A stretch of DNA of 64,000 nt from Mesorhizobium loti (GTDB lineage: Bacteria > Pseudomonadota > Alphaproteobacteria > Rhizobiales > Rhizobiaceae): positions 3,667,001 through 3,731,000 of the forward strand of contig AP017605.1 in the NCBI GenBank assembly GCA_002356515.1, in the 5' to 3' direction. The translations under genes and the position numbers were made by a program. The notes below the pieces were generated by a model that saw nothing but the letters and a program-made list of their open reading frames with translations, did no database searches and was not told where the DNA came from. Of this stretch, positions 20,225 to 28,810 are shown piece after piece; positions within the stretch are counted from its first letter, which is position 1, and every line of letters starts with the position of its first letter.

Positions 20225-20399
20225 CCGGGTGGGCTGAGATTCAGGTCAGGCCGAGTCGAAAACGGCGGACGCCGAGAACCGGAGCGGGGCGTACTTTTGG
20301 GTACGTGAGCTCAGTTCTACTGCGACGCAGTAGAACGGGGAAGCGCAGGAGACCGCCGTTTGCAGGCCGGCCTCACCTGAATATCAACCCACCCGAGGC
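20225..20399. repeat. Composite inverted repeat between tolQ and ybgC
   Basis: Outer arms of about 40 bases (20225-20268 and 20353-20399), imperfectly complementary around attcaggt-aggccg and aaacggcgg. Inside are two smaller hairpins: gtac-N6-gtac near 20291 and a perfect ten-bp stem GTTCTACTGC/GCAGTAGAAC with a three-base loop (20314-20336). The right arm runs into the last codons of ybgC. It looks like an inserted palindromic element, not a simple terminator. Confidence 0.65.
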
Positions 20400-20854
20400 A
20401 TGAACGCCGCGACCCATTCCTTGGGAAAACGCCTCGGCCGGCCGTTCTCGCCGATGATCGCCGCCTCGACCTTGGCTTCGACCAGGATCTCGTCGCCACG
20501 CTTGAGCTGCTGGGCCATGAAGATGCGCGCGCCGGAAATGCTGTCGGTGCTTGTGTCGACGGTCAGGATGTCGTCGATGCGGGCGGGGCTGCGGAAGTCG
20601 ATCTCCATGCGGCGCACCACCCAAACGATCTTCTCGCCATGCTTGCCGTCGGCGAGCTCCGTATGATGCACGCCGGTGAGCCTGAGATAGTCGGAGCGGC
20701 CGCGCTCGAGGAATTCCAGATAGCGCGCGTGGTAGACGACGCCGGAGAAGTCGGTGTCGGCATAATAGACCCGCGCCATCAGCCGGTGGCCGAACGCCGT
20801 CAGCGCGCCGGAAAGCCCCGCCAGCAGCGTCGCCGATTCACCATGATCGCCCAT
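20384..20854 (-). CDS. ybgC: Acyl-CoA thioesterase YbgC
   Basis: Hot-dog-fold 4-hydroxybenzoyl-CoA-type thioesterase routinely found upstream of tolQ. 156 residues from MGDHGESATL; the frame to 21160 is not homologous in character. The motif RVYYADTDFSGVVYHARYLEFLERGRSD has the catalytic Asp of YxDTDxxGVVYH. Its last few codons lie in the right arm of the composite repeat. It is first in the tol block but separated from tolQ by more than 400 bases containing that repeat. Confidence 0.93.
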   Translation of the reverse strand: MGDHGESATLLAGLSGALTAFGHRLMARVYYADTDFSGVVYHARYLEFLERGRSDYLRLTGVHHTELADGKHGEKIVWVVRRMEIDFRSPARIDDILTVDTSTDSISGARIFMAQQLKRGDEILVEAKVEAAIIGENGRPRRFPKEWVAAFMPRVG

Positions 20855-20894
20855 TGCGCTTCCTTTTTCAGTCTCGACGAGGCACCTGTTCCCT

Positions 20895-20998
20895 AGAGCA
20901 ATTCCAGGAAAAGTGTGAGCGGTTTTCCGTCCGGAATTGCGTCGAAACAAAGAGTTAGAGTGGCTCGCCGTTTCTGTGAAACGGTGAACTACTCTAAC
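20895..20998. repeat. Dispersed repeat, family A copy 1 (long form)
   Basis: About 104 bases: agagcaattccaggaaaa, then ttttccgtccggaattgcgt, then gtgaaacggtgaactactct. The arms caattcc/ggaattg and ggaaaa/ttttcc pair as an interrupted hairpin. A second long copy lies at 41381-41485; shorter ones are at 38042 and 45174. It occupies the ybgC to cellulase intergenic region and probably affects the cellulase leader. Confidence 0.8.
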
Positions 20999-21031
20999 GT
21001 GACATGGCATCGGATGGCACTGTTGACGGCG

Positions 21032-22264
21032 ATGATCAAGCGTTTGATGGCGGCGCTGCTTGTGCTGATGGTTTTGGCTTGGCCCGGCCAGGCGGCGACT
21101 TTTACGATGAAGCGCGGCCTCAATCTCGACCAGTGGGTCACCTGGCCCGGCGAGGACCAATGGGGCGACGCCAAGGCGATCCTGCCCTATCCGGAATGGC
21201 GGAAATTCCTCAAAGACGACGACCTTAAGGCGCTGAAGGAGGCTGGCTTCGACTTCCTGCGCATGCCGGTCGATCCCTCACCCTTCCTGTCCGACCAGAC
21301 CACGGCGTTGCGTGATGACCTCTATGCCAGCGTGCTGGACTCGGTGCGCATGATCAACCGCGCCGGCCTGAAGGTGATCGTCGATATGCACATGATCCCG
21401 GCGGGCAGCAGCCGCAAGATCGGCATGGCGCAAGTGATGGACGACCCGCAGACCTTCGACCGCTATGTCGACATGGTGCGCAAAATGGGTCGCACTTTGG
21501 CCAGCGAAGATCCCAGACAAGTCGCCTTCGAGCTGATGAACGAACCGATCGTCGATTGCGACAGCGACGGCACCAGCCTGTGGCCGGACCGCCAGCGCAA
21601 ATTGTTCGCCGCGGCGCGATCCTCGGCAACCAAGCTGACCCTGGTGCTCACCGGCGCCTGCTATTCCGCCGCCTCGTCCCTGGAAAAGATCGATCCCAAG
21701 GCGACCCCCGATGACAATGTCATCTGGACCTTCCATTCCTACGATCCGTTCCTGCTCACCCATCAGGGCGCGACCTGGGCCGGCGATTTTATTCCCTACG
21801 TGACCGGCCTGCCCTATCCGCTGACATCAGTGCCGAAGGCGCAGCTCGACGTGACGCTTGACACCATCCGCGCCCGGATCAAGGCCGAGGCGCCGTGGAC
21901 ACGGCAAAGTGGCCTGCTGGCCTATCTCGACGAACAGGTCGCCAGCATGGACAGCCCCGACAAGCTGCTCGGCCTGATGGATGCGCCGTTCAACAAGGTC
22001 GAGGCATGGGCCGAGGCCAACGGCATCAACCCGGAAAACATCACGCTGGGTGAGTTCGGCATGATCCGCCAGGAATACGGCAATGCTTATGTGATGCCGG
22101 CCGAGTATCGGGCCGCCTATGTCAAGGACATGATCGCACGCGCCGAAGCGCACGGCTTCTCATGGTCGGTCTGGAGCTATGGCGGTGCCTTCGGCATCGT
22201 CGACGCCTTCAATGGCGACAAGGCCGAGCCTGACGTGATGGACGTGATCCGCTCGCTTCACTGA
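21032..22264 (+). CDS. Glycoside hydrolase family 5 (endoglucanase-like), exported
   Basis: 410 residues from MIKRLMAALL with a signal peptide cut near WPGQA|ATF. The GH5 (beta/alpha)8 fold is supported by GLNLDQWVTWPG near the start, VAFELMNEP with the acid/base Glu171, and ITLGEFGMIR with the nucleophile Glu341; HSYDPF and WSVWSYGG carry other conserved active-site residues. It probably hydrolyses beta-1,4-glucan, either plant wall or self-made cellulose. An in-frame ATG at 21014 is the alternative start; neither has a clear ribosome-binding site. It is on the opposite strand to its neighbours and interrupts the usual ruv-ybgC-tol order. Confidence 0.88.
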   Translation: MIKRLMAALLVLMVLAWPGQAATFTMKRGLNLDQWVTWPGEDQWGDAKAILPYPEWRKFLKDDDLKALKEAGFDFLRMPVDPSPFLSDQTTALRDDLYASVLDSVRMINRAGLKVIVDMHMIPAGSSRKIGMAQVMDDPQTFDRYVDMVRKMGRTLASEDPRQVAFELMNEPIVDCDSDGTSLWPDRQRKLFAAARSSATKLTLVLTGACYSAASSLEKIDPKATPDDNVIWTFHSYDPFLLTHQGATWAGDFIPYVTGLPYPLTSVPKAQLDVTLDTIRARIKAEAPWTRQSGLLAYLDEQVASMDSPDKLLGLMDAPFNKVEAWAEANGINPENITLGEFGMIRQEYGNAYVMPAEYRAAYVKDMIARAEAHGFSWSVWSYGGAFGIVDAFNGDKAEPDVMDVIRSLH

Positions 22265-22270
22265 GGCCGG

Positions 22271-22335
22271 GCATGATCCCGAAAAGTGGATCCCGGTTTT
22301 CGGACAAACGGTTTCCGTTTGTCCTGAGATCATGC
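22271..22335. repeat. Dispersed palindrome, family B copy 2
   Basis: About 65 bases, gcatgatcccgaaaagtgga to ctgagatcatgc, with an inner stem cggacaaacgg/ccgtttgtcc. It fills most of the gap between two convergent stops, so it can act as a two-way terminator. Related by its xxxxAAAAGTGGxxCC core to 13768 and 36265. Confidence 0.75.
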
Positions 22336-22350
22336 CCAAAACGTAAGATT

Positions 22351-23247
22351 TCAACCGAGGTCGATCTGCAGGATCTCCGGCCGCACGCCGAAACGCACCG
22401 GCATGATGCTGAAGCCGAGCCCGCCGGAGACGATCAAATTACGATCGTTCTCGACGACATGGCCGTAGGCGTAGCGATTGCCGAAACGCGACGGAACGAC
22501 GGGCGAATAGCCGAACAGCCGCACCTGCCCGCCATGAGTGTGGCCCGACAAGGTCAGCGAAACCCGCCACGGCACGGTCGGGAAAATGTCAGGCTCATGG
22601 GCGAGCAGGATGATCGGCGCAGTGTCACCGACCTTGGCCAGCGTGCCGTCGAGATCGTCGAGCCCCTTGCAGTCATCACCCCTCCTGGCCGGCAGCAGCG
22701 CCAGTTGGTCGGCCAGGCCGGCGATCCAGACGCCATGGCCATCCTTCTCCAGGCGCACGACATCATTCTCCAGCACCGGGATGCCGACCTTCTCCAGGGC
22801 CTTGCGCGCGATGATCGGGCCGGCTCCGGCGCGCTGCGCGAAGCCGTCGCTCCACCAATCGTGATTACCAAGGATCGACAGGACGCCGAGCGGCGCCTTG
22901 AGGCCCGACAACGCGGATGCCCATTGCGATGGCGTCACCGGCCCCGTCACCAGAGGCATGCCGGCAATGTAGTCGCCCAGCAGCACAATGACGTCCGGCT
23001 GCAACGCGTTCGCGTCTTCGCAGAGCGAGGCAATATGCTCCTGCGTCATCCAGGGCCGGCAGGCGTGGATGTCGGCGAGCGCGACAACCCTCAGCTTCAG
23101 GCCATCAGGCCAGTGCGGCGGCTTCAGCGCGTAGCGCTTCACATGCGTCAAAAGCATCGGCTCGATGCCGACCGCATAGGCGCCGAGCGCGGCAGCGGTC
23201 AGGAACGACCCGCCGACAAAGCGCAGGAACCCGCGTCTGGTTATCAT
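22351..23247 (-). CDS. Tat-exported metallophosphoesterase
   Basis: 298 residues from the ATG at 23247. The N-terminus MITRRGFLRFVGG is a twin-arginine signal followed by a hydrophobic stretch, so the folded enzyme is exported or membrane-tethered. The dinuclear metal motifs are all present: ADIHA, LLGDYIAG, GNHDWW and SGHTHGGQ. This matches the YkuE/YaeI class of calcineurin-like phosphoesterases; substrate unknown. It is convergent with the cellulase across a family-B palindrome. Confidence 0.88.
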   Translation of the reverse strand: MITRRGFLRFVGGSFLTAAALGAYAVGIEPMLLTHVKRYALKPPHWPDGLKLRVVALADIHACRPWMTQEHIASLCEDANALQPDVIVLLGDYIAGMPLVTGPVTPSQWASALSGLKAPLGVLSILGNHDWWSDGFAQRAGAGPIIARKALEKVGIPVLENDVVRLEKDGHGVWIAGLADQLALLPARRGDDCKGLDDLDGTLAKVGDTAPIILLAHEPDIFPTVPWRVSLTLSGHTHGGQVRLFGYSPVVPSRFGNRYAYGHVVENDRNLIVSGGLGFSIMPVRFGVRPEILQIDLG

Positions 23248-23406
23248 GGATTGGCTCCCAGCCCTTCGATCGCAGCGGTTCCCCGCACGCGTTCGATAAA
23301 ATCCAGGATTACGCCGGCAAATCGGCAAAGACGCGCAGATTTTGCGCAGGACGGGTCACATATCCTTGATCACTGGTCTGGGAACTCGCGCCGGATCGCT
23401 TGGCGG

Positions 23407-24444
23407 CTATTCTTCCTGGAACAGGTTGATCTGCTGCTGTGCCAGGTCCTTCGGCGCGTCGAGGCCGAGATGGCGCCATGCATTGGCCGTCAGCATGCGT
23501 CCGCGTGGCGTGCGTTGGATGAAACCCTGCTGGATGAGATAGGGTTCGATGATGTCCTCGATGGCGTCGCGCGGCTCGGATAGGCCGGCGGCGATGGTCT
23601 CGATGCCGACCGGCCCACCGCCGAAATTGCGGGCGATCATGGAGAGATAGCGCCGGTCAAGCGCGTCGAGGCCGAGCGCGTCGACTTCCAGCCGGGTCAA
23701 TGCCTCGTCGGCGATGTGACGGTCGACATGGCCATCGCCGGCGACCGAGGCGAAATCGCGCACACGGCGCAACAGCCGGCCGGCGATGCGTGGCGTGCCG
23801 CGCGCGCGCCGCGCGATCTCCAGCGCGCCGTCGTCGCCGAGCGGCATTTGCAGGATGCGGGCGCCGCGCCGCACGATCTGCTCCAGCTCCTCGACCGTGT
23901 AGAAGTTGAGCCGCACCGGAATGCCGAAACGGTCGCGCAGCGGATTGGTGAGCAGGCCAAGCCGCGTGGTGGCGGCGACCAGCGTGAAACGGGCAAGGTC
24001 GATCTTCACCGAACGCGCCGCCGGTCCCTCGCCGATGATCAGGTCGAGCTGGAAATCCTCCATCGCCGGATAGAGGATTTCCTCCACCGCCGGGTTCAGT
24101 CGATGGATTTCGTCGATGAACAGCACGTCGCCTTCTTCGAGATTGGTGAGAAGCGCCGCGAGATCACCCGCCTTGGCGATGACCGGCCCTGAGGTCGAGC
24201 GGAAATTGACGCCGAGTTCGCGTGCCATGATCTGCGCCAGCGTCGTCTTGCCGAGCCCCGGCGGACCGACGAACAGCACATGGTCGAGCGCCTCGTTGCG
24301 GCCCTTGGCAGCCTCGATGAACACTTTGAGATTGGCCCGCACCGCCGCCTGGCCGACAAAGTCGGCGAGCGTCTGCGGCCGCAAGGTCTGATCGGCATCC
24401 TCGCCGCGTTTTTCCGGCGCAATGAGACGGGGCGACAGGCTCAT
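23407..24444 (-). CDS. ruvB: Holliday junction helicase RuvB
   Basis: AAA+ motor that drives branch migration with RuvA. 345 residues from [10 protein letters not shown]. Walker A GPPGLGKT is at 60-67, Walker [11 protein letters not shown], sensor [19 protein letters not shown], and a C-terminal winged helix ([15 protein letters not shown]). It lies 43 bases after ruvA in a ruvC-ruvA-ruvB operon. Confidence 0.98.
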   Translation of the reverse strand: MSLSPRLIAPEKRGEDADQTLRPQTLADFVGQAAVRANLKVFIEAAKGRNEALDHVLFVGPPGLGKTTLAQIMARELGVNFRSTSGPVIAKAGDLAALLTNLEEGDVLFIDEIHRLNPAVEEILYPAMEDFQLDLIIGEGPAARSVKIDLARFTLVAATTRLGLLTNPLRDRFGIPVRLNFYTVEELEQIVRRGARILQMPLGDDGALEIARRARGTPRIAGRLLRRVRDFASVAGDGHVDRHIADEALTRLEVDALGLDALDRRYLSMIARNFGGGPVGIETIAAGLSEPRDAIEDIIEPYLIQQGFIQRTPRGRMLTANAWRHLGLDAPKDLAQQQINLFQEE

Positions 24445-24487
24445 GCTGCCTTCCTCGCACAAGGCAGAGGACCGGACAAGCGAGCCC

Positions 24488-25108
24488 TCACCGCGCCAGT
24501 TCCTTCAGGCCGAAGCGGATCAGCTTCGAGGCATCCGCATCCTCGCCCGCTGTCTTCAGCGCCGCAGCAACCGCATTGGCGGCGGTGTCGCGCGAATAGC
24601 CGAGATTGACCAGTGCCGAGACCGCGTCGGTGATCGGTGCGGCTGCCACGCCTTCACCAAGCTCCTGCTTCAGGCCGATGGTGCCGGAGGCAGTACCCGC
24701 ATAGGCCGGCGCCTTGTTCTTCAATTCGGTAACGATGCGCTCGGCCACCTTTTTGCCGACGCCAGGGGCTCGGCTGACCATGGCGATGTCGCGCAGTGCA
24801 ATCGCATTGGCGAGGTCGGCCGGCGCCAGCGTCGACAGGATGGCCAGCGCCACCTTGGCGCCGACACCCGGCACATTGTTCATCAGCAACCGAAACCACT
24901 CGCGCTCAAGCTGCGACTGGAAACCGTATAGCCGGATCATGTCCTCGCGCACATAGGTCTCGATGAACAGCACCACCGCTTCGCCAGGTGAAGGCAGCGC
25001 CGCCAGCGTGCGCGCCGAGCAATAGGCGACATAGCCGACGCCATGAATGTCGACGAGACAATGATCCTCGTCGATCTCGTCCAACGTGCCCTTGAGCTTG
25101 CCGATCAT
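24488..25108 (-). CDS. ruvA: Holliday junction protein RuvA
   Basis: Tetrameric junction-binding subunit of RuvAB. 206 residues from [12 protein letters not shown] fold (1-65), tandem helix-hairpin-helix with [14 protein letters not shown] and [13 protein letters not shown], and the mobile domain III that contacts RuvB (about 155-206, [19 protein letters not shown]). The frame to 25204 runs into ruvC and is not the start. Confidence 0.98.
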   Translation of the reverse strand: MIGKLKGTLDEIDEDHCLVDIHGVGYVAYCSARTLAALPSPGEAVVLFIETYVREDMIRLYGFQSQLEREWFRLLMNNVPGVGAKVALAILSTLAPADLANAIALRDIAMVSRAPGVGKKVAERIVTELKNKAPAYAGTASGTIGLKQELGEGVAAAPITDAVSALVNLGYSRDTAANAVAAALKTAGEDADASKLIRFGLKELAR

Positions 25109-25121
25109 TTCCAACAGCCTC

Positions 25122-25631
25122 TCATGACGCAAGCGCCATCCGATAGGCCGCGCTCTGGCGGTGATGAGCGTGGCAAATCGCAATGGCCAGCGCGTCGGCG
25201 GCATGTTCGGTGTCGAAGGTCGCCTTGGGCAGCAGCACCTTCACCATCATGTGGATCTGCTTCTTGTCGCCATGGCCGACGCCGATGACAGCCTTCTTCA
25301 CCGCATTGGGCGCATACTCGGCGACGACCAGGCCGGCCCGCGCCGGCACCAGCATGGCGATGCCGCGCGCCTGGCCGAGCTTCAGCGTCGCCACCGCATC
25401 CTTGTTGACGAAGGTCTGTTCGACGGCCGCCTCATGCGGCATTGCCGCATGCAGGACTTCGGCAAGCCCGTCATGCAATTGGCAGAGCCGCGTCGCCAGT
25501 GCCGCCTTGTCCTCGGAGCGCACGGTGCCGGACGCGACGAAGCGCAAGGAATTGCCGAGGCTCTCGACGATGCCCCAGCCGGTGCGCCTGAGCCCCGGAT
25601 CGATACCAATGATGCGAATCGCGTCCCCCAT
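25122..25631 (-). CDS. ruvC: Holliday junction resolvase RuvC
   Basis: Endonuclease that resolves junctions processed by RuvAB. 169 residues. Catalytic acids are Asp11 ([12 protein letters not shown]), Glu71 (VEQTFV) and Asp146 ([12 protein letters not shown]). It starts the ruvCAB operon; ruvA begins 13 bases after its stop. Confidence 0.97.
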   Translation of the reverse strand: MGDAIRIIGIDPGLRRTGWGIVESLGNSLRFVASGTVRSEDKAALATRLCQLHDGLAEVLHAAMPHEAAVEQTFVNKDAVATLKLGQARGIAMLVPARAGLVVAEYAPNAVKKAVIGVGHGDKKQIHMMVKVLLPKATFDTEHAADALAIAICHAHHRQSAAYRMALAS

Positions 25632-25723
25632 CCGGTTACTTTACCTCCGGGGGACAGCGATGCCAGCGAAATGTGAACAAACCGGAAACGGCATCTATCG
25701 AGCCGGAAATATTCCGAAGCCGA

Positions 25724-26257
25724 TTAGTTGCGGGCGAAAGCGGTGTTGAGCAGGCTGATCTGATCGGAAACCGGATTGGGGCGGCGGCCCATCGGCTGCA
25801 TGTCGACCACCGCGCCGGCGCCGTAGATCTCGTCGTCCATGCGGCGCACCAGCGCCTGCAGGCGAAGCGAGCGGTTGACGAGGTCGAGGAAATCCTCGGG
25901 CAGTTCCGCCCAGCCTGCGGCTTCGTCATGCGCGGAAGCGGTATCGAGGCGCACCTTGGATTTTTCCGAAGCGACCTGGTCGCGGGTCATTTCGCCGGAA
26001 TTGGCTGCGCGCTGCAAAAGCAGCCAGGAAGCAACCTGCATCAGCCTGGTCGTCAGCCGCATCGATTCCGCCGCGTAGAGCGTGGCCGCCAGCCGCGACA
26101 GCTTCTTGGCCTCGGCGCGGCCCTTGCCGTCGAGATATTCAGCCGCCTGTTCGACCAGCCCCATGCCTTCCTGGTAGAGCGGTTTGAAGGAATGCGAAAA
26201 AACCCGACGCTCCGCCAGTTTAACGGTTTTCGCACTGCCCTTCGAAGGCTCGTTCAT
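25724..26257 (-). CDS. DUF1465 protein, RcdA-like regulator of CtrA degradation
   Basis: 177 residues from MNEPSKGSAK, preceded by a longer frame to 26308 with no support. The sequence is largely helical (SHSFKPLYQEGMGLVEQAAE, AKKLSRLAATLYAAESMRLT). I recognise it as the family that includes Caulobacter RcdA, an adaptor helping ClpXP degrade CtrA. It sits directly upstream of ruvC on the same strand. The family assignment is from memory of the sequence pattern; cell-cycle function here is inferred. Confidence 0.7.
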   Translation of the reverse strand: MNEPSKGSAKTVKLAERRVFSHSFKPLYQEGMGLVEQAAEYLDGKGRAEAKKLSRLAATLYAAESMRLTTRLMQVASWLLLQRAANSGEMTRDQVASEKSKVRLDTASAHDEAAGWAELPEDFLDLVNRSLRLQALVRRMDDEIYGAGAVVDMQPMGRRPNPVSDQISLLNTAFARN

Positions 26258-26624
26258 TGCTACGCCCCTGCACTTGCAACCGGCCGATTCGGTTCTCTGC
26301 CGATACACCCGGCACCCTATCCAACTGAAGCTTGAAAATGCGCTTCGCCGGGGGTGAAGGCAAGCACATGTTTAACAGAAGGTTAACAGCGGACCGACAC
26401 CCGGCGTGCAACCGGAATGCGGACAAAAAAAGAGCCGCGGATAAGGCGGCTCTCAGGAGTTTAACAGGGAGGCGTCAAACAAAGTGGCTCCAACCACTCG
26501 GTAAGAATCCAGATCACTGGATGCGCATAGTAAACGCCTGTAAAGCTTAATGAACCTTTAACGGCACCGATGTTTTTTAACCGAATGCCCCATTCCTGTG
26601 CCGTAACAGCACAGCCCCGAGGAA
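26258..26624. other. Intergenic region, no gene seen
   Basis: About 365 bases, noticeably AT-richer than the genes. It holds the terminator at 26425-26453 and several short AT-rich stretches with aaggttaac/ggtttaac-like words. A minus-strand frame over 26461-26955 overlaps the next gene in another frame and is not supported. Confidence 0.4.
26425..26453 (-). terminator. Intrinsic terminator
   Basis: Stem agagccgc/gcggctct with a seven-base loop; on the minus strand it is followed by seven T. It is 170 bases past the stop of the 26625 gene, so it either ends a long 3' UTR or belongs to an unseen short RNA. Confidence 0.75.
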
Positions 26625-27005
26625 TCACGCCTTCTTCCAAACCACCGGCAAAGCGATGAAGGCAAACAGCAGCATCCCCGCATAGAAGCCGATCGAGGCG
26701 ATCCCCAGTACCGGCTCTATGGCCGGATTGCCCGCAAGCAGGAAGAAGAGGCCGATCATGAGCCCGATTCCGCTGATCGCGGTCAGCCAGAAATGGACGA
26801 TGGCGATTGCCTTTTGCCCGGTGGCCGGAAACAGATGGTAGAAGAAGGCGAAGACCGCCGACATCAGCCATCCCGCGACCATGGTGTGAGCGTGGGTCGG
26901 CATCTGGCCATGATCCTGGCTGATCGCCATGTGGATGCCGAGCGCCATCCCGCACAGTGCATAGATGATCGCCAGTGTGAAGAAATTCCGTGCTACCCCT
27001 TGCAT
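26625..27005 (-). CDS. Small four-helix membrane protein, cytochrome oxidase subunit I-like
   Basis: 126 residues, four predicted membrane helices. The segment GIHMAISQDHGQMPTHAHTM carries several histidines at membrane edges, then FAFFYHLFP. Similar short proteins are often labelled cytochrome-c-oxidase subunit-I-like because they resemble a fragment of the heme-binding core. Whether it binds heme is unknown. It is divergent from the DUF2269 gene. Confidence 0.75.
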   Translation of the reverse strand: MQGVARNFFTLAIIYALCGMALGIHMAISQDHGQMPTHAHTMVAGWLMSAVFAFFYHLFPATGQKAIAIVHFWLTAISGIGLMIGLFFLLAGNPAIEPVLGIASIGFYAGMLLFAFIALPVVWKKA

Positions 27006-27331
27006 GCTTGTCCCCTCGAATTGCCTTTTCCCGTTTTCGGGAATGGGTTGATCGTCAGGCGATTGCTGTCGCCACCGGGCTCCCGGTGTCGGCGCACTAG
27101 CATCGGCAGTGTTTCAAGACGATGTCGCGCTCCCCTGACGCATCCGACAATAGCAGAAATGAAACCGCGCATCGGCTTGTTGTTGGCAACCGCGCTGGTT
27201 GAAAGCCGCCGAAACAGAAACTGCTTTTTCGCGACATCGTTCCGAAACAGGCGCCACGCTAAACGCCCGCTCCTCTGGCGGCCGGGGCATATCCGCTCCG
27301 CCGCAAAACCCGAAATATCCCAGGAGCAACG
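27006..27331. other. Divergent intergenic region, no gene seen
   Basis: About 325 bases between two small membrane-protein genes transcribed away from each other. It must contain both promoters; I found no convincing -35/-10 pair, no strong dyad and no RNA gene. Confidence 0.4.
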
Positions 27332-27883
27332 ATGGACTGGTATTCGATCGTCAAATTTCTCCACATCGTCTCGGCCATTTTGTGGGTCGGCGGCGGCTTC
27401 GTGCTGTTCCTGCTCGGCGTGCTTGCCGAGCGCGCCGGCAACATCGCGGACAAGCTTCAGGCGATGCGCGCCAGCGGACAGCTGGGCGGGTGTTTCTTCG
27501 CGCCGATGTCGATGCTCACCCTGATCTTCGGCCTGATCATGTGCAGCTTCTGGGTCGGCTTCTCCGACCTGTGGATCATCATCGGCCTGGTCGGCTACGC
27601 CACGACCTTCTCGATCGGCATGTTCATCTTCAAGCCGACCGGCGAGCGCATGGGCGCGATGATCGCCAAGGAGGGCGTCACGCCGGCTGCGCTTGCCATT
27701 GGCCAGCGCATGATGAGCGCGGCGCGCTTCGACTATGCGGTGATGCTGGTGATCGTCGCCGACATGGTGCTGAAGCCGACCATGCATGATGTCGGCGTCC
27801 TCGCTGGCATGATACTGGTCCTGGTGGTGGGCGCCACGCTGGCCTTCGGTGGAAGCCGCCGGCTCGCGGAAAGCGCCGCCTGA
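27332..27883 (+). CDS. DUF2269 family integral membrane protein
   Basis: 183 residues with four to five membrane helices: MDWYSIVKFLHIVSAILWVG at the start, then MSMLTLIFGLIMCSF, IIIGLVGYATTFSIGMFIF and a C-terminal VLAGMILVLVVGATLAFGG. The N-terminal K-F-L-H-I-x-S-A-I-x-W-x-GG motif is typical of DUF2269. Function unknown. AGGAG lies close upstream of the ATG. Confidence 0.8.
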   Translation: MDWYSIVKFLHIVSAILWVGGGFVLFLLGVLAERAGNIADKLQAMRASGQLGGCFFAPMSMLTLIFGLIMCSFWVGFSDLWIIIGLVGYATTFSIGMFIFKPTGERMGAMIAKEGVTPAALAIGQRMMSAARFDYAVMLVIVADMVLKPTMHDVGVLAGMILVLVVGATLAFGGSRRLAESAA

Positions 27884-27925
27884 CGCTGGCGGTGAACCGC
27901 GCGCGGCAGCAAATCCGCCGGCCCG

Positions 27926-28696
27926 TTACATCAGGCCGGCAAGACCATCCCACAAAAGCTTCAGCGCCACGACCGCCACGGTCGCGTAGGTGAAGGGATA
28001 AAAGATCTCGGGCCGCATCCGCCGCACCAGCCAGGCGCCGGCGATGGTCGACAGCGGCGCCAGCGGCATCAGCACGGCCGATGCCGTCAGATTGGCGGTG
28101 TCGAACTGGCCAAGCGCGAAATAGGGGATGAGCTTCAACGCATTGGTCGCGGCAAAGAAGATCGCGGCCGTGCCCGACAGGACCTTGGGGTCGAGCCGGA
28201 TCGGCAAGGCATAGACCTGGAAGGGCGGGCCGCCGACATGGGCGACGAAGCTGGTGAAGCCGGCAACCGTCCCCCAGATCGCCGCGGCCAGGCGGTTGGG
28301 CTCGGCGGCATGGTCGGCGCCATGGCGGAACTGCAGATAGAGCCAGCGCAACACGAAGATGATGGCGACGGCGCCGACGATCAGCCGCACCGCCTCTTCG
28401 GTGACCAGTGCGGCCGTCAGCCAGCCGAGGCCGATGCCGATGACGGCGCCCGGCATCATGTCGACCAGCATCTTGCGGTCGTAAACGCCCCACCACGTCC
28501 ACACCGAGACGATGTCCATCAGGCACAGGATCGGTAAGAGGATGGCGGCCGCCTGCACCGGCGGTATGGTCAGCGCCATCAGCGGCACGCCGACGAAACC
28601 GACGGCACCGCCAAACCCGCCCTTGGACAGGCCGACCAGAATGACCGCCGGTATGGCGGCCGCGTAGAACCACGGATCGAGAAGCAGGCCTGACAT
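27926..28696 (-). CDS. TauE/SafE-family sulfite/organic-anion permease
   Basis: 256 residues from MSGLLLDPWF; about eight membrane helices in two halves. The motif GLSKGGFGGAVGFVGVPLM near the N-terminus and the related AGFTSFVAHVGGPPFQVYAL in the second half are hallmark TauE/SafE repeats. The substrate is probably a sulfur compound or small organic anion by family. The frame to 28789 only adds a hydrophilic non-conserved tail. Confidence 0.88.
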   Translation of the reverse strand: MSGLLLDPWFYAAAIPAVILVGLSKGGFGGAVGFVGVPLMALTIPPVQAAAILLPILCLMDIVSVWTWWGVYDRKMLVDMMPGAVIGIGLGWLTAALVTEEAVRLIVGAVAIIFVLRWLYLQFRHGADHAAEPNRLAAAIWGTVAGFTSFVAHVGGPPFQVYALPIRLDPKVLSGTAAIFFAATNALKLIPYFALGQFDTANLTASAVLMPLAPLSTIAGAWLVRRMRPEIFYPFTYATVAVVALKLLWDGLAGLM

Positions 28697-28810
28697 GGGA
28701 AGGGACTGGTCTGGAGGGAAGGCGTCAGTGCCTGAATAACCCAGAATTGCGCTTCGGGCGACTGCAAATCCGGACCGGCTGCCGAACACCCGCCAATGTC
28801 CGGCTCGTGC

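Noticed and set aside
26461..26955. 164-residue minus-strand frame overlapping the 126-aa membrane gene
   Set aside because: It reads the membrane gene in another frame and gives a His/Arg-rich translation without features.
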